DNA of 64,000 nt from DASXMR01 sp036495525 (lineage in GTDB: Bacteria; Actinomycetota; Actinomycetes; Streptosporangiales; Streptosporangiaceae). Made by a program: the position numbers and the translations under genes. Below the pieces are notes generated by a model. The model worked only from the letters and a program-made list of their open reading frames with translations. It was not told the DNA's origin and ran no database searches. Within the stretch, counting starts at the first letter, position 1, and each line of letters begins with the position of its first letter. The stretch covers positions 1 through 64,000 of the forward strand of contig DASXMR010000134.1 in NCBI GenBank assembly GCA_036495525.1. Reading direction: 5' to 3'. Below, one piece after another: positions 20,607-30,012 of the stretch.

Positions 20607-21305
20607 TCAGGCCGGGATGGCTGACTGCTCCGGCGCAGGCTCGGGCTCAGCCGCCACTGGCCTGGCGCCCGGCAGCATGCTGGCCAGTCCGCCGGGCGTC
20701 GCCGCCTGCTCGCCCGGGCGCTCAGCCAGCGGCAGCGGCCTGACCAGCCCGAGGGCGACGACCTCGTTGGCGAGCCTGACCCGCCTGTTGGGTCCCTCCG
20801 GGATCCGGAACTTCTGGTACAGCCGGAGCAGGTGCTGCTTGACCGCTGCCTCGGTCACCACCAGGTCGGCCGCTATCTCCCTGGCGGTGCCGGGCGTCAC
20901 GAACGCCTCGTCCGACAGGGCGGGCCTGCACAGCGACGTGACCACGTCGAGCTCACGGCGGGTCAGCTCCGGTGCCGCCGACCGGCGCAGCTCGACCTCG
21001 GCGACCAGGTCGTCACGAGCCAGCCCGCCGACCCGGCAGCGGGCAGCGCCGAAGGTCAGCACATCGCCGTTCTGCAGCACCCGCCGGGCCGCCAGGCGGC
21101 CGTTTACCCGGGTGCCATTGCGTGATAATCCGAGGTCAGTGACATAGGCGTAAGGCCCGCGACGGATGATCTCAGCGTGCAAGCGGGAAACGCTCTGGTC
21201 CTCGAGCTGCACGTCCACGCAGCTGCCGCGCCCGATCGTGGTGACATCCGAGGTCAGGGGGACGAGGACCCCGGTGTCCTCGATCCGGATGTAGGGCCCA
21301 TCCAT
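20607..21305 (-). CDS. FHA-domain protein with LuxR-like HTH
   Basis: 232 aa from the ATG at 21303-21305, preceded by AGGAGA. The N-terminal FHA domain reads phosphothreonine: TTIGRGSCVDVQLEDQSVSR, LHAEI and LSRNGTRVNG contain the usual Arg, Ser and Asn contacts. The C-terminal half resembles a GerE/LuxR-type HTH (LTRRELDVVTSL, then VTEAAVKQHLLRLYQKF). Together this suggests a transcription regulator responding to Ser/Thr phosphorylation. The neighbouring kinase gene, convergent, is the obvious candidate partner. A frame extension to 21575 has no domain content. Divergent from citrate synthase, which it might control. Confidence 0.88.
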   Translation of the reverse strand: MDGPYIRIEDTGVLVPLTSDVTTIGRGSCVDVQLEDQSVSRLHAEIIRRGPYAYVTDLGLSRNGTRVNGRLAARRVLQNGDVLTFGAARCRVGGLARDDLVAEVELRRSAAPELTRRELDVVTSLCRPALSDEAFVTPGTAREIAADLVVTEAAVKQHLLRLYQKFRIPEGPNRRVRLANEVVALGLVRPLPLAERPGEQAATPGGLASMLPGARPVAAEPEPAPEQSAIPA

Positions 21306-21540
21306 GATGGTTTCTCCTGCCTGTCCGATCGGCCACCGATATCTCACTATCGGGTTACCCTGGCCGGCGCGTTTCTTACCCTCCTTTTGGATAATGCCGG
21401 CCAGCGCCCGGACACCGGCCGCTTGCGCTCGCCATGCCCCGGCGCCCGGCCAGCGCCCTGCCTCGCCGCAGGCCGGACCGCTGACCGGATCTGGCGGCCC
21501 GAATCGAGCGGCCAGCGCCGGAGCCCGGCTAGGCCGGAAG

Positions 21541-21546
21541 TACACT
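21541..21546 (+). promoter_or_regulatory. Candidate -10 box of citrate synthase gene
   Basis: TACACT with a short leader carrying GAGAGGAA before the ATG at 21576. It lies in the 270-bp region shared with the divergent FHA gene. Confidence 0.4.
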
Positions 21547-21575
21547 GCCGAGCGAGCCGTCCGAGAGGAACTCAA

Positions 21576-22718
21576 ATGGCCGAAAAGTCATCCAGGGGAC
21601 TGGCCGACGTCGTCGCGGCATCCACCGCGCTCAGCGACATCGATGGCCGGGCCGGCCGCCTGTTCTACCGCGGCTATGACATCAGCCAGCTGGCCGGCTC
21701 AGCGACCTTCGAGGAGATCGCCTACCTGCTGCAGCGCGGGGCCGCGCCGACGAGGGCGGAGCTGGCTGGCTACCGCGCCGAGATTGCGTCTGGCCGTTCC
21801 CTCGGGCCGCTGGTTAATAGCTGCCTGCCGCAGGTCGCGCGCAGCCAGGGACCGATGGAGGCGCTGCGCACGCTGGTGTCGCTGGCCAGCGCCGACGACC
21901 CCGACGCCGGCTCCAACGCGCCAGAGGCGAACCAGCGCAAGGCAGCCCGGCTGACGGCGCAGCAGCCAGTGCTGGTCGCTGCGTACCAGGCGGCAAGGAC
22001 CGGCACATCGGCCAGCGACGCCGATCCGGCGATGGGGCTGGCCGCCAGCTTCCTGCTGCAGATCACCGGCAGCGTGCCGACCGAGCGGGAGGGGCAGATC
22101 TTCGACACCTGCCTGGTGCTGCACGCCGACCACACGATGAACGCGTCCACCTTCGCGGCCAGGGTCTGCGCGGCCACCCTGTCCGACATGCACTCGGCCG
22201 TGGTGGCCGCGCTCGGCACCCTCAAGGGACCGCTGCACGGCGGCGCCAACGAGCAGGTCATGCGCGGCCTCGAAGCGATCAGGGCCAGTGCGGGCGCCGA
22301 CCCGCTCAGCGCCGTGACCAGCCAGGTCACCGAGCGACTCCGCCAGGGCGAGAAGATAATGGGCTTCGGCCACCGGGTGTACAAGACCGAGGACCCACGC
22401 GCCACCGTGCTGCGGCAGATGTCCGGCGAGCTGGCGGCGGCATCCGGCGACGACACCTATTTCCAGATGTCGCGGCGGATGGAGGAAGTGGTCTTCGCGG
22501 AAAAGGGGCTCTACCCGAACGTCGACTTCTACGCCGCGACGGTGTACCACTACCTGCGCATCCCGACCGACCTGTTCACCCCGGTCTTCTCGGTGAGCAG
22601 GATGTCGGGCTGGACAGCGCACGTGATCGAGCAGCACGCCGACAACAGGCTGATCAGGCCGGACAGCGAGTACATCGGCCAGAGCGGCCTGACCTGGCCC
22701 GCCCTGGACGAGCGCTAG
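21576..22718 (+). CDS. Citrate synthase (short type II form)
   Basis: 380 aa. Condenses oxaloacetate with acetyl-CoA. Motifs: GRLFYRGYDI, LHADHTMNASTF, LKGPLHGGANEQVM with a catalytic His, GFGHRVYKTEDPRA with the second catalytic His, and PNVDFYAATVYHYL with the catalytic Asp. The start is the ATG after GAGAGGAA; the frame stays open to 21177 but that part is antisense to the FHA gene. This short form is shared by citrate and 2-methylcitrate synthases; with icd and mdh following, a TCA role is favoured. Methylcitrate activity cannot be excluded. Confidence 0.92.
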   Translation: MAEKSSRGLADVVAASTALSDIDGRAGRLFYRGYDISQLAGSATFEEIAYLLQRGAAPTRAELAGYRAEIASGRSLGPLVNSCLPQVARSQGPMEALRTLVSLASADDPDAGSNAPEANQRKAARLTAQQPVLVAAYQAARTGTSASDADPAMGLAASFLLQITGSVPTEREGQIFDTCLVLHADHTMNASTFAARVCAATLSDMHSAVVAALGTLKGPLHGGANEQVMRGLEAIRASAGADPLSAVTSQVTERLRQGEKIMGFGHRVYKTEDPRATVLRQMSGELAAASGDDTYFQMSRRMEEVVFAEKGLYPNVDFYAATVYHYLRIPTDLFTPVFSVSRMSGWTAHVIEQHADNRLIRPDSEYIGQSGLTWPALDER

Positions 22719-22857
22719 CACGCGGCTTGCGAGGCGACCAGCCCCCGGCGCGGTGCAGGCGGCTGGCTGGCCGGCTGCGGCCAGGCAACGGCGGCCGCCG
22801 GCGGCCGCCGGCGTGCCGAGCGCAAGGGACCTGACAACGGCAAGGGAGCGGTGAGCG

Positions 22858-23208
22858 ATGAGGCACGCGGCGGCGCCGTCACCACGGCGCCGGCGTCGGC
22901 GCGCGGGGCCGGCCAGGCCCGCATCCGGCGACCGCCAGCCGAGCCGCCCCGCCGATCAGCTGCCGTACCTGATCCTGCTCTGCGGGGTCGCAGCCGGAGT
23001 GCTGACCATGGTCGCCGCACAGGATGTGCGTGGGGGTACGTTGGTGGTGGCAGGCGTGCTGCTGATCGCCGCCGTGACCAGGCTGCTGCTGCCGGGACAG
23101 CGGGCAGGGCTGCTAGCGTCTCGGCGGCGGCTGGCTGACGTGGCGACCTTCGCCATCCTCGGGTTCGGGCTGCTGGCTGCTGGCCTGGCGCTGCCCGGCC
23201 CGGTCTGA
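22858..23208 (+). CDS. DUF3017 membrane protein
   Basis: 116 aa. Arg-rich cytoplasmic N-terminus (about 40 residues), then three hydrophobic segments at about 44-61, 66-82 and 96-114. AAGGGAG precedes the ATG. A different frame over the same bases (from 22851) lacks this pattern. DUF3017 proteins lie next to mdh in Streptomyces, and here icd and mdh follow, which supports the call. Function unknown. Confidence 0.75.
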   Translation: MRHAAAPSPRRRRRRAGPARPASGDRQPSRPADQLPYLILLCGVAAGVLTMVAAQDVRGGTLVVAGVLLIAAVTRLLLPGQRAGLLASRRRLADVATFAILGFGLLAAGLALPGPV

Positions 23209-23326
23209 CCCGGCCCAGGGGAACCGGCCACCGGAGCGGGGCTGGCGACGGGACGTCGCGCCAGGCAGCGTCGCGCTCGCGGGCACAGGCATGATGAACA
23301 GGCACGATGAAAGGGAACGCAGCGGC

Positions 23327-24550
23327 ATGTCCAAGATCAAGGTAGTGAATCCGGTTGTCGAGCTCGATGGCGACGAGATGACGCGGATCATCTGGCAGTT
23401 CATCAAGGACCGGCTGATCCTGCCCTACCTCGATGTCGACCTGAAGTACTACGACCTGTCGATCCAGCACCGCGACGCTACCGACGACCAGGTCACCGTT
23501 GACGCCGCGAACGCGATCAAGCAGTACGGCGTCGGCGTCAAGTGCGCGACGATCACCCCGGACGAGGCCCGCGTCGCCGAGTTCGGCCTGAAGAAGATGT
23601 GGCGCTCGCCGAATGGCACGATCCGTAACATCCTCGGCGGTGTCGTGTTCCGCGAGCCGATCGTGATGTCCAGCATCCCCCGCTTCGTGCCTGGCTGGAC
23701 CAAGCCGATCGTGATCGGCCGTCACGCGCACGGCGACCAGTACCGGGCGACCGACTTCGTGATACCAGGACCCGGTGAGGTGAGGATCACCTACCGGCCG
23801 GAAGGCGGCCCTGGCCGGCCGATCGACCTGCAGGTCGCCCAGTTCGCCGGCGGCGGCGTGGCGATGGGCATGTACAACTTCGACGACTCGATCCGTGACT
23901 TCGCCCGCGCCACCATGCGCTTCGCGCTCGACCGCGGCTACCCGCTGTACCTGTCCACCAAGAACACGATCCTCAAGGCGTACGACGGCCGCTTCAAGGA
24001 CCTGTTCGCCGAGGTTTTCGAGAGCGAGTTCAAGGCCGAGTTCGAGGCGGCCGGCATCAGCTATGAGCACCGGCTGATCGACGACATGGTCGCCCAGGTG
24101 ATCAAGGGCGACGGCGGCATCGTCTGGGCCTGCAAGAACTACGACGGCGACGTTGAGTCCGATATCGTCGCGCAGGGCTTCGGCTCGCTCGGCCTGATGA
24201 CCAGCGTGCTGATGACGCCAGACGGCTCGACGGTGGAGGCCGAGGCCGCTCACGGCACGGTGACGCGGCATTACCGCCAGCATCAGCAGGGCAAGCCGAC
24301 GTCGACCAACCCGATCGCGTCGATCTTCGCCTGGACCAGGGGCCTGGCGCACCGCGGCAAGCTGGACGGCACCCCTGAGGTGACCGGGTTCGCCGACACG
24401 CTGGAGCGGGTCTGCGTCGAGACAGTGGTCAGCGGCAAGATGACCAAGGACCTGGCGCTGCTGGTCGGCAGCGGCACGCCGTTCCTGTCCACCGAAGAAT
24501 TCCTCGCGGCCCTGGCAGATAACCTCCAGACCGCCATGGCAGCGTCGTAG
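23327..24550 (+). CDS. icd: NADP-dependent isocitrate dehydrogenase (homodimeric type II)
   Basis: 407 aa. Oxidatively decarboxylates isocitrate to 2-oxoglutarate. The sequence is of the eukaryote-like subfamily: VVELDGDEMTRIIW, KKMWRSPNGTIRNILGG with substrate Ser/Asn/Arg contacts, the DDMVAQVIKGDGG metal region, and AHGTVTRHYRQHQQGK with NADP-phosphate contacts. The ATG at 23327, after AAGGGAA, is preferred to one at 23291. 24 bases separate it from mdh, so the two are co-transcribed. Confidence 0.96.
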   Translation: MSKIKVVNPVVELDGDEMTRIIWQFIKDRLILPYLDVDLKYYDLSIQHRDATDDQVTVDAANAIKQYGVGVKCATITPDEARVAEFGLKKMWRSPNGTIRNILGGVVFREPIVMSSIPRFVPGWTKPIVIGRHAHGDQYRATDFVIPGPGEVRITYRPEGGPGRPIDLQVAQFAGGGVAMGMYNFDDSIRDFARATMRFALDRGYPLYLSTKNTILKAYDGRFKDLFAEVFESEFKAEFEAAGISYEHRLIDDMVAQVIKGDGGIVWACKNYDGDVESDIVAQGFGSLGLMTSVLMTPDGSTVEAEAAHGTVTRHYRQHQQGKPTSTNPIASIFAWTRGLAHRGKLDGTPEVTGFADTLERVCVETVVSGKMTKDLALLVGSGTPFLSTEEFLAALADNLQTAMAAS

Positions 24551-24574
24551 CGCAAGCGAAGGAGACCAGCTCAG

Positions 24575-25531
24575 ATGGCCCGCACAGGCAAGGTAACCGT
24601 CGTCGGGGCCGGGTTCTACGGCTCGACCACGGCGCAGCGGCTCGCCGAGTACGACATCTTCGACGAGGTCGTGCTCACCGACATTGTCGAGGGCAAGCCG
24701 GAGGGGATCGCGCTCGACATCAGCCAGTCGAGCCCGGTCGAGGGCTTCGGCACCAAGGTCACCGGGCAGACCACCGGGCCGGCTGGCGAGGGCTACGAGG
24801 CGCTCGCCGGCTCGGGCGTGGTGGTGGTCACCGCAGGGCTGCCGCGTAAGCCGGGGATGAGCCGGATGGACCTGATCGGGGTCAACGCCAAGATCGTCCG
24901 CAGCGTCACCGAGCAGGTGGTCAAGCACGCGCCCGAGGCCGTGCTGATCGTGGTCTCCAACCCGCTGGACGAGATGACCGCGCTGGCCGCCAACGCCTCA
25001 GGCTTCCCCACCAGCCGGGTGATGGGCCAGGCAGGCATGCTCGACACCGCCAGGTTCAGCTTCTTCGTCGCCGAGCGGCTTGGCGTGCCGGTCGCCTCGG
25101 TGCGCACGCTGACCCTCGGCTCGCACGGCGACACGATGGTCCCGGTCCCGTCGGCCTGCTCGGTCGATGGCCGGCCGCTGGCCGAGCTGCTGCCCCAGGC
25201 TGACATCGACGCGCTGGTCACCCGCACCCGCAACGGCGGCGCGGAGATCATCAGCCTGCTGAAGACCGGCTCGGCTTACTACGCCCCGTCGGCCGCCGCG
25301 GCCCGGATGGCCAGGGCCGTTGCCGAGGACTCGGGCGCGGTGCTGCCGGTGTGCGCCTGGGTCGACGGCGAGTACGGCATCTCCGGCGTCTACCTCGGCG
25401 TCCTGGCCGAGATCGGCGCGACGGGGGTGCGCCGGGTGGTCGAGCGCGACCTCACCGACACCGAGCTGGCTGACCTGCGCACCGCCGCCGAGGCGGTCCG
25501 CAGCAAGCAGGCGGACGTCGCCAGCCTCTAG
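24575..25531 (+). CDS. mdh: Malate dehydrogenase (LDH-like class)
   Basis: 318 aa. Interconverts malate and oxaloacetate with NAD. A glycine-rich loop (VVGAGFYGSTTAQRL) marks the Rossmann fold. Specificity loop LPRKPGMSRMDL carries the Arg typical of malate rather than lactate dehydrogenases. VSNPLDEMT and the catalytic His in LGSHGDTMVP are present. AAGGAGA precedes the ATG. Second gene of the icd-mdh pair. Confidence 0.95.
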   Translation: MARTGKVTVVGAGFYGSTTAQRLAEYDIFDEVVLTDIVEGKPEGIALDISQSSPVEGFGTKVTGQTTGPAGEGYEALAGSGVVVVTAGLPRKPGMSRMDLIGVNAKIVRSVTEQVVKHAPEAVLIVVSNPLDEMTALAANASGFPTSRVMGQAGMLDTARFSFFVAERLGVPVASVRTLTLGSHGDTMVPVPSACSVDGRPLAELLPQADIDALVTRTRNGGAEIISLLKTGSAYYAPSAAAARMARAVAEDSGAVLPVCAWVDGEYGISGVYLGVLAEIGATGVRRVVERDLTDTELADLRTAAEAVRSKQADVASL

Positions 25532-25540
25532 CGCGGGCAC

Positions 25541-25559
25541 CAGCAGCACGGCCCTGCTG
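25541..25559. terminator. Weak hairpin after mdh
   Basis: CAGCAG/CTGCTG with a 7-base loop, between the convergent mdh and amidohydrolase genes. Confidence 0.3.
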
Positions 25560-25614
25560 CGGGCTCCCGGCGCGCACAGCCGGGCGCCACCAGGCAGGGA
25601 TCATAGCGCGCCGG

Positions 25615-26832
25615 TCATGCGGCGGCCAGCCGCCGCAGGGCAAGCTCGGCGTACACCGCGACGCCGTCGGCGATCACAGCGTCGTCGAACACCGCCAGTG
25701 GCGAGTGGTTGAACGGGGCGGTCGCCGGGTCGGCCTCCGGCGCGCACGCGCCGAGCATCACGAAGGCGCCTGGCACCTGCTCGAGCACGAAGGAGAAGTC
25801 CTCCGAGCCGGTCAGCGGATTCGGCAAGGGCAGGAACCGGCCCTCGCCGAGCACGCCGGTCACCACCTGGCTCGCGAAGTCCACTTCCGCCGCGGTGTTG
25901 ACCGTCACCGGGTAGCCGTCGATGTAGTCGGCGGTCACGGTGAGGCCGTGCGCGGTGGCCACGTCGCTGACGAGCTGCACCGAGCCGGCCCGGACCTTGT
26001 TCCTTGACTCGGGCGAGAAGGACCTGACCGTCGCGTGGAAGGTGGCATCGTCGCCGATCACGTTGTCAGCGGTGCCCGCGTGGAAGCTGCCGACCGTGAT
26101 CACCACCGGGTCGAACACGTCGAACTGCCGGGTGACCATGGTCTGCAGCGCGGTCACCATCTCGCAGGCGGCCGGTATCGGGTCGGCGGCGCGGTGCGGC
26201 GCTGACCCGTGACCGCCCCGGCCATGCACCGTCACCTGCAGCGTGTCGCTGGCCGCCATCAGCGTGCCAGCCCGGCTGCTGGCGATGCCGAGCGGCAGCA
26301 GCCCGGAAGCCACGTGCAGGCCGAACGCGGCGACCGGGCGCTCGCCGGCCGCGTCGAGCACGCCCTCGTCGATCATCTGCCTGGCGCCGCCGAAGCCCTC
26401 CTCGCCAGGCTGGAACATGAAGATCACGTTTCCCGGCAGCTCGGCCTGGCGGGCGGCCAGCAGCCGCGCCGCTCCCGCCAGCATCGCGGTGTGCAGGTCG
26501 TGCCCGCAGGCGTGCATGGCACCATCCAGCCGGGACGCGTACGGCAGCCCGGTCCGCTCGGTCACCGGCAGCGCGTCCATGTCGCCGCGCAGCAGCACGG
26601 TGCTGCCTGGCCGGCCACCGCGCAGCACGGCGGTGACCGAGCTGAGTGACTGGCCGGAGCTGACTTCCAGCGGCAGGCCAGCCAGCGCGTCCAGCACCTT
26701 GCGCTGCGTCCTGGGCAGTTCGAGCCCGACCTCGGGCTCCTGATGGATCGCGTGCCGCAACTCGGCGACCTCGCCGGCGATCGCGACCGCATCGTCGTGC
26801 ACGCCTGATATCCCGGTAACCCCAGCCGCCAT
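25615..26832 (-). CDS. M20-family amidohydrolase
   Basis: 405 aa from the ATG at 26832 (after GGACGGAG). Di-metal aminoacylase / hippurate-hydrolase / IAA-amino-acid hydrolase group. Motifs: RGDMDALPVTE, MHACGHDLHTAML with metal Cys/His, MFQPGEEGFGGARQMI with Glu ligands, a dimerisation domain with GGHGSAPHRAADPI, and the final metal His region TAPFNHSPL. No signal peptide. It probably removes an N-acyl group from an amino acid; the substrate is unknown. Divergent from the CNNM/CBS gene. Confidence 0.93.
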   Translation of the reverse strand: MAAGVTGISGVHDDAVAIAGEVAELRHAIHQEPEVGLELPRTQRKVLDALAGLPLEVSSGQSLSSVTAVLRGGRPGSTVLLRGDMDALPVTERTGLPYASRLDGAMHACGHDLHTAMLAGAARLLAARQAELPGNVIFMFQPGEEGFGGARQMIDEGVLDAAGERPVAAFGLHVASGLLPLGIASSRAGTLMAASDTLQVTVHGRGGHGSAPHRAADPIPAACEMVTALQTMVTRQFDVFDPVVITVGSFHAGTADNVIGDDATFHATVRSFSPESRNKVRAGSVQLVSDVATAHGLTVTADYIDGYPVTVNTAAEVDFASQVVTGVLGEGRFLPLPNPLTGSEDFSFVLEQVPGAFVMLGACAPEADPATAPFNHSPLAVFDDAVIADGVAVYAELALRRLAAA

Positions 26833-27016
26833 GATCCGTCTCCGTCCTGCCCGCATCCGCGTTCCGATATGTCCCCATCAGGATCGCACGGCGTCGTGCC
26901 TTCGCGCGGTCTGCGCCATAGACTGTGCGGACACCGTGAGCGCGGTGCCTGCCGCGGCAGGTGGCAGACGGCAAGGCAGCCACCGCCCGGCCGAGATTCA
27001 AGGTCAGGGATCAGAC

Positions 27017-28339
27017 GTGAACGGCGTCGGCCTGGACATTCTCGTCGTCCTGGCGATCATCCTCATCGGCGGCTTCTTCGCGGCCGCCGAGATGGCCCTG
27101 GTGTCGCTGCGCGAAGGCCAGGTGCGCTCGCTCTCCCGGCGCGGCCGGCGGGGCCAGCGGGCCGCGCGGCTCGCGCATGACCCGAACAGGTTCCTGGCCG
27201 CGGTGCAGATCGGCGTCACCACCGCCACCTTGCTGTCGGGTGCGTTCGGTGCCGCCACCCTGGCCAGCGACCTGAAGACCGGGCTCGCCAGGCACCTGTC
27301 GGAGGGCGCGGCCTCGGCCCTTTCTGTGGCCATCGTGACGCTGGTCATCTCGTTCTTCACGCTGATCCTCGGCGAGCTGGCACCCAAGCGGATCGCGCTG
27401 CAGCGAGCTGAGCGGGTGGCGCTGACCTCCGCCCCGCTGCTCGACCGCCTGGCGACCCTCGCGCGCCCGCTCGTCTGGCTGCTGTCGAAGACCACCAACC
27501 TTGTGGTCCGGCTGCTCGGCGGCGACCCTGGCGTCGCGCGCGGCGTGATGACCGACGAGGAGCTGCGTGACCTGGTGGCCGGCCATCAGGCGCTGAGCGC
27601 CGACGAGCGGTTCATCGTGGCTGAGGTGTTCGACGCTGGCAAGCGGCAGCTCCGCGAGGTACTCGTGCCGCGAACCGAGGTGGAGTTCCTGCCGGCGACG
27701 CTGCCGCTGGCCGAGGCGGCCAGGATCGCGGCTGGCGCGCCCTACTCCCGCTTCCCGGTCTACCAGGAGTCCTACGACGACGTCATCGGCTTCGTGCACG
27801 CCAGGGACCTGCTCGACCCCGACCATGACCGGCGTGCCGCCGTGGTCGGCGAGGTCTGCCGCCCGGTGAAGTTCCTGCCGATCAGCAAGACCGTGCTGTC
27901 CGCGCTGTCGGAAATGCGCCGGGACCGCGCGCACCTGGCGATCGTGATGGACGAGTACGGCGGCACGGCCGGCATCGTCACGCTGGAAGACCTGGTCGAG
28001 GAGCTGATCGGGGACATCCAGGACCAATACGACGTGGACAGCGGCCGGCCGAGGCAGCTGCACGGCGGTGAGCTGGAGGTCGACGGCCTGCTCAACCTCG
28101 ACGAGTTCGCCGAGCAGACCGGTGTGGAGCTGCCCGAGGGACCATACGAGACGGTGGCCGGCTTCCTGCTCGCCGCGCTCGGCCACCTGCCGAGCGAAGG
28201 CGAGTCGGCGGAGGTCGGCGGGCGCCGGCTGACCGCGACCCAGATGGACGGCCGGCGCATCGCCAGGGTGCGGGTCGGCGCCGCCCCGGCGGCGGCCCCC
28301 GCTCAGCGCCAGCCGGAAAGCGACCCGGCCGCGCACTAA
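27017..28339 (+). CDS. CNNM/CBS/CorC-domain membrane protein
   Basis: 440 aa hemolysin-C/CNNM-like transporter or regulator. The N-terminal CNNM domain has helices near 5-27, 55-75 and 90-115 with GGFFAAAEMALVSLREGQ and LILGELAPKRIALQRAE. Two CBS motifs follow (YSRFPVYQESYDDVIGFV and LAIVMDEYGGTAGIVTLEDL), then a CorC_HlyC domain (LHGGELEVDGLLNLDEFAE). GTG 27017 is selected because of AGGTCAGGGA and the domain start. Relatives include Mg/Co efflux proteins. guaA begins one base after its stop, so the two are one unit. Confidence 0.9.
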   Translation: MNGVGLDILVVLAIILIGGFFAAAEMALVSLREGQVRSLSRRGRRGQRAARLAHDPNRFLAAVQIGVTTATLLSGAFGAATLASDLKTGLARHLSEGAASALSVAIVTLVISFFTLILGELAPKRIALQRAERVALTSAPLLDRLATLARPLVWLLSKTTNLVVRLLGGDPGVARGVMTDEELRDLVAGHQALSADERFIVAEVFDAGKRQLREVLVPRTEVEFLPATLPLAEAARIAAGAPYSRFPVYQESYDDVIGFVHARDLLDPDHDRRAAVVGEVCRPVKFLPISKTVLSALSEMRRDRAHLAIVMDEYGGTAGIVTLEDLVEELIGDIQDQYDVDSGRPRQLHGGELEVDGLLNLDEFAEQTGVELPEGPYETVAGFLLAALGHLPSEGESAEVGGRRLTATQMDGRRIARVRVGAAPAAAPAQRQPESDPAAH

Positions 28340-28340
28340 G

Positions 28341-29957
28341 ATGGCGCCCGTGCCGCATGACACCGTCCTGGTCGTGGACTATGGCGCGCAGTATGCCCAG
28401 CTCATAGCCCGGCGGGTGCGCGAATGCCGGGTCTACTCGCAGATCGTGCCCAGCACCACTCCGGTCGCCGAGCTGCTCGCCGCCCGGCCAGCCGCGATCA
28501 TCCTGTCCGGCGGCCCCGCCTCGGTGTACGCGCCCGGCGCCCCGCCGCTGCCCGACGGTCTGCTGGAGGCCGGCCTGCCGGTCCTCGGTATCTGCTACGG
28601 GTTCCAGCTGATGATGGCCGGGCTCGGCGGGCAGGTGCGGCGCACCGGCGGCGGCGAATACGGCGCCGCCACCCTGGAGCTGGCCGGGGCGGGTCACGCC
28701 AGCTTGCTGCTTGGCGGCCTGCCTGGCAGTCAGCAGGTCTGGATGTCGCACGGCGACGCGTGTGAGGCCGCGCCGCCTGGCTTCGCCGTCACCGGCCGGA
28801 CGGACGGCGCGCCGGTCGCCGCCGCCGAGGACGCTGGCCGGCGGCTGTTCGGGGTGCAGTTCCACCCCGAAGTGCTGCACACCAGGCACGGCATGGAAGT
28901 GCTGCGCCGGTTCCTGGCAGCGGCAGGCTGCCGGGCCGACTGGACCATGCGCGGCGTCATCGACGAGCAGACGGAGCTGATCAGGGCGCAGGTGGGGACC
29001 GGCCAGGCGATCGCCGGGCTGTCCGGCGGGGTGGACTCGGCGGTGGCGGCGGCGCTCGTTCAGCTTGCCATCGGCCCCGCCCTGACCTGCGTCTTCGTTG
29101 ACCACGGGCTGCTGCGCAAGGGCGAGGCCGAGCAGGTCGAGAAGGACTTCGTCGCCGCCACCGGGGTCAACCTCAAGGTCGCCGATGCGCGGGCAGATTT
29201 CCTGACGGCGCTGGCTGGGGTCACCGATCCGGAGCAGAAGCGCAAGATCATCGGCCGGGAATTCATCCGGGCGTTCGAGCGGGCGGCCCGCGAGATCGCC
29301 GGCCAGCCAGCCGCGACGGGGCAGGACGGCGCGGACGGGCAGGTGAGCGCGGCCGGGCAGCAGGGCGTCCGGTTCCTGGTGCAGGGCACGCTGTACCCGG
29401 ACGTGGTGGAGTCCGGCGGCGGCACCGGCACCGCGAACATCAAGTCGCACCACAACGTCGGCGGGCTGCCGGAAGACCTGGGCTTCGAGCTGGTCGAGCC
29501 CCTCCGGGCGCTGTTCAAGGACGAGGTGCGCGAGGTGGGCAGCCAGCTCGGGCTGCCACCCGAGATCGTCTGGCGGCAGCCGTTTCCCGGGCCCGGCCTC
29601 GCGATCCGGATCGTCGGCGAGGTCACCCCGGAACGGGTGCGGATCGTCAGGGACGCCGACGCGATCGCCCGCGAGGAGCTGTCAGCCGCCGGGCTTGACC
29701 GGGCGATCTGGCAGTGCCCGGTGGTGCTGCTGGCAGACGTCCGCTCGGTGGGCGTGCAGGGAGACGGCCGCAGCTACGGGCACCCGGCCGTGCTGCGCCC
29801 GGTGACCAGCGAGGACGCGATGACGGCAGACTGGGCACGGCTGCCAGACGCGGTACTCGCGCACATCTCCACCCGGATCACCAACGAGGTGCCGGAGATC
29901 AACCGGGTCGTGCTTGACGTGACCAGCAAGCCGCCGGCGACCATCGAGTGGGAGTAG
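28341..29957 (+). CDS. guaA: GMP synthase (glutamine-hydrolysing)
   Basis: 538 aa. Converts XMP to GMP. The class I amidotransferase domain has the nucleophile Cys in GICYGFQLM and the HPE triad end in VQFHPEVLHT. The ATP-pyrophosphatase has the P-loop GLSGGVDSAV, and the dimerisation domain has FPGPGLAIRIVGEV and TSKPPATIEWE. About 25 extra Gly/Ala/Gln residues (GQPAATGQDGADGQVSAAGQ region, near residue 325) interrupt the pyrophosphatase domain. The start may alternatively be the GTG at 28350. Confidence 0.96.
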   Translation: MAPVPHDTVLVVDYGAQYAQLIARRVRECRVYSQIVPSTTPVAELLAARPAAIILSGGPASVYAPGAPPLPDGLLEAGLPVLGICYGFQLMMAGLGGQVRRTGGGEYGAATLELAGAGHASLLLGGLPGSQQVWMSHGDACEAAPPGFAVTGRTDGAPVAAAEDAGRRLFGVQFHPEVLHTRHGMEVLRRFLAAAGCRADWTMRGVIDEQTELIRAQVGTGQAIAGLSGGVDSAVAAALVQLAIGPALTCVFVDHGLLRKGEAEQVEKDFVAATGVNLKVADARADFLTALAGVTDPEQKRKIIGREFIRAFERAAREIAGQPAATGQDGADGQVSAAGQQGVRFLVQGTLYPDVVESGGGTGTANIKSHHNVGGLPEDLGFELVEPLRALFKDEVREVGSQLGLPPEIVWRQPFPGPGLAIRIVGEVTPERVRIVRDADAIAREELSAAGLDRAIWQCPVVLLADVRSVGVQGDGRSYGHPAVLRPVTSEDAMTADWARLPDAVLAHISTRITNEVPEINRVVLDVTSKPPATIEWE

Positions 29958-30012
29958 CCAGTCAGGTCCTGAGCCGGTCGGGTTCTGCGCCAGGCAGGGC
30001 CCGGCGCGCCGG

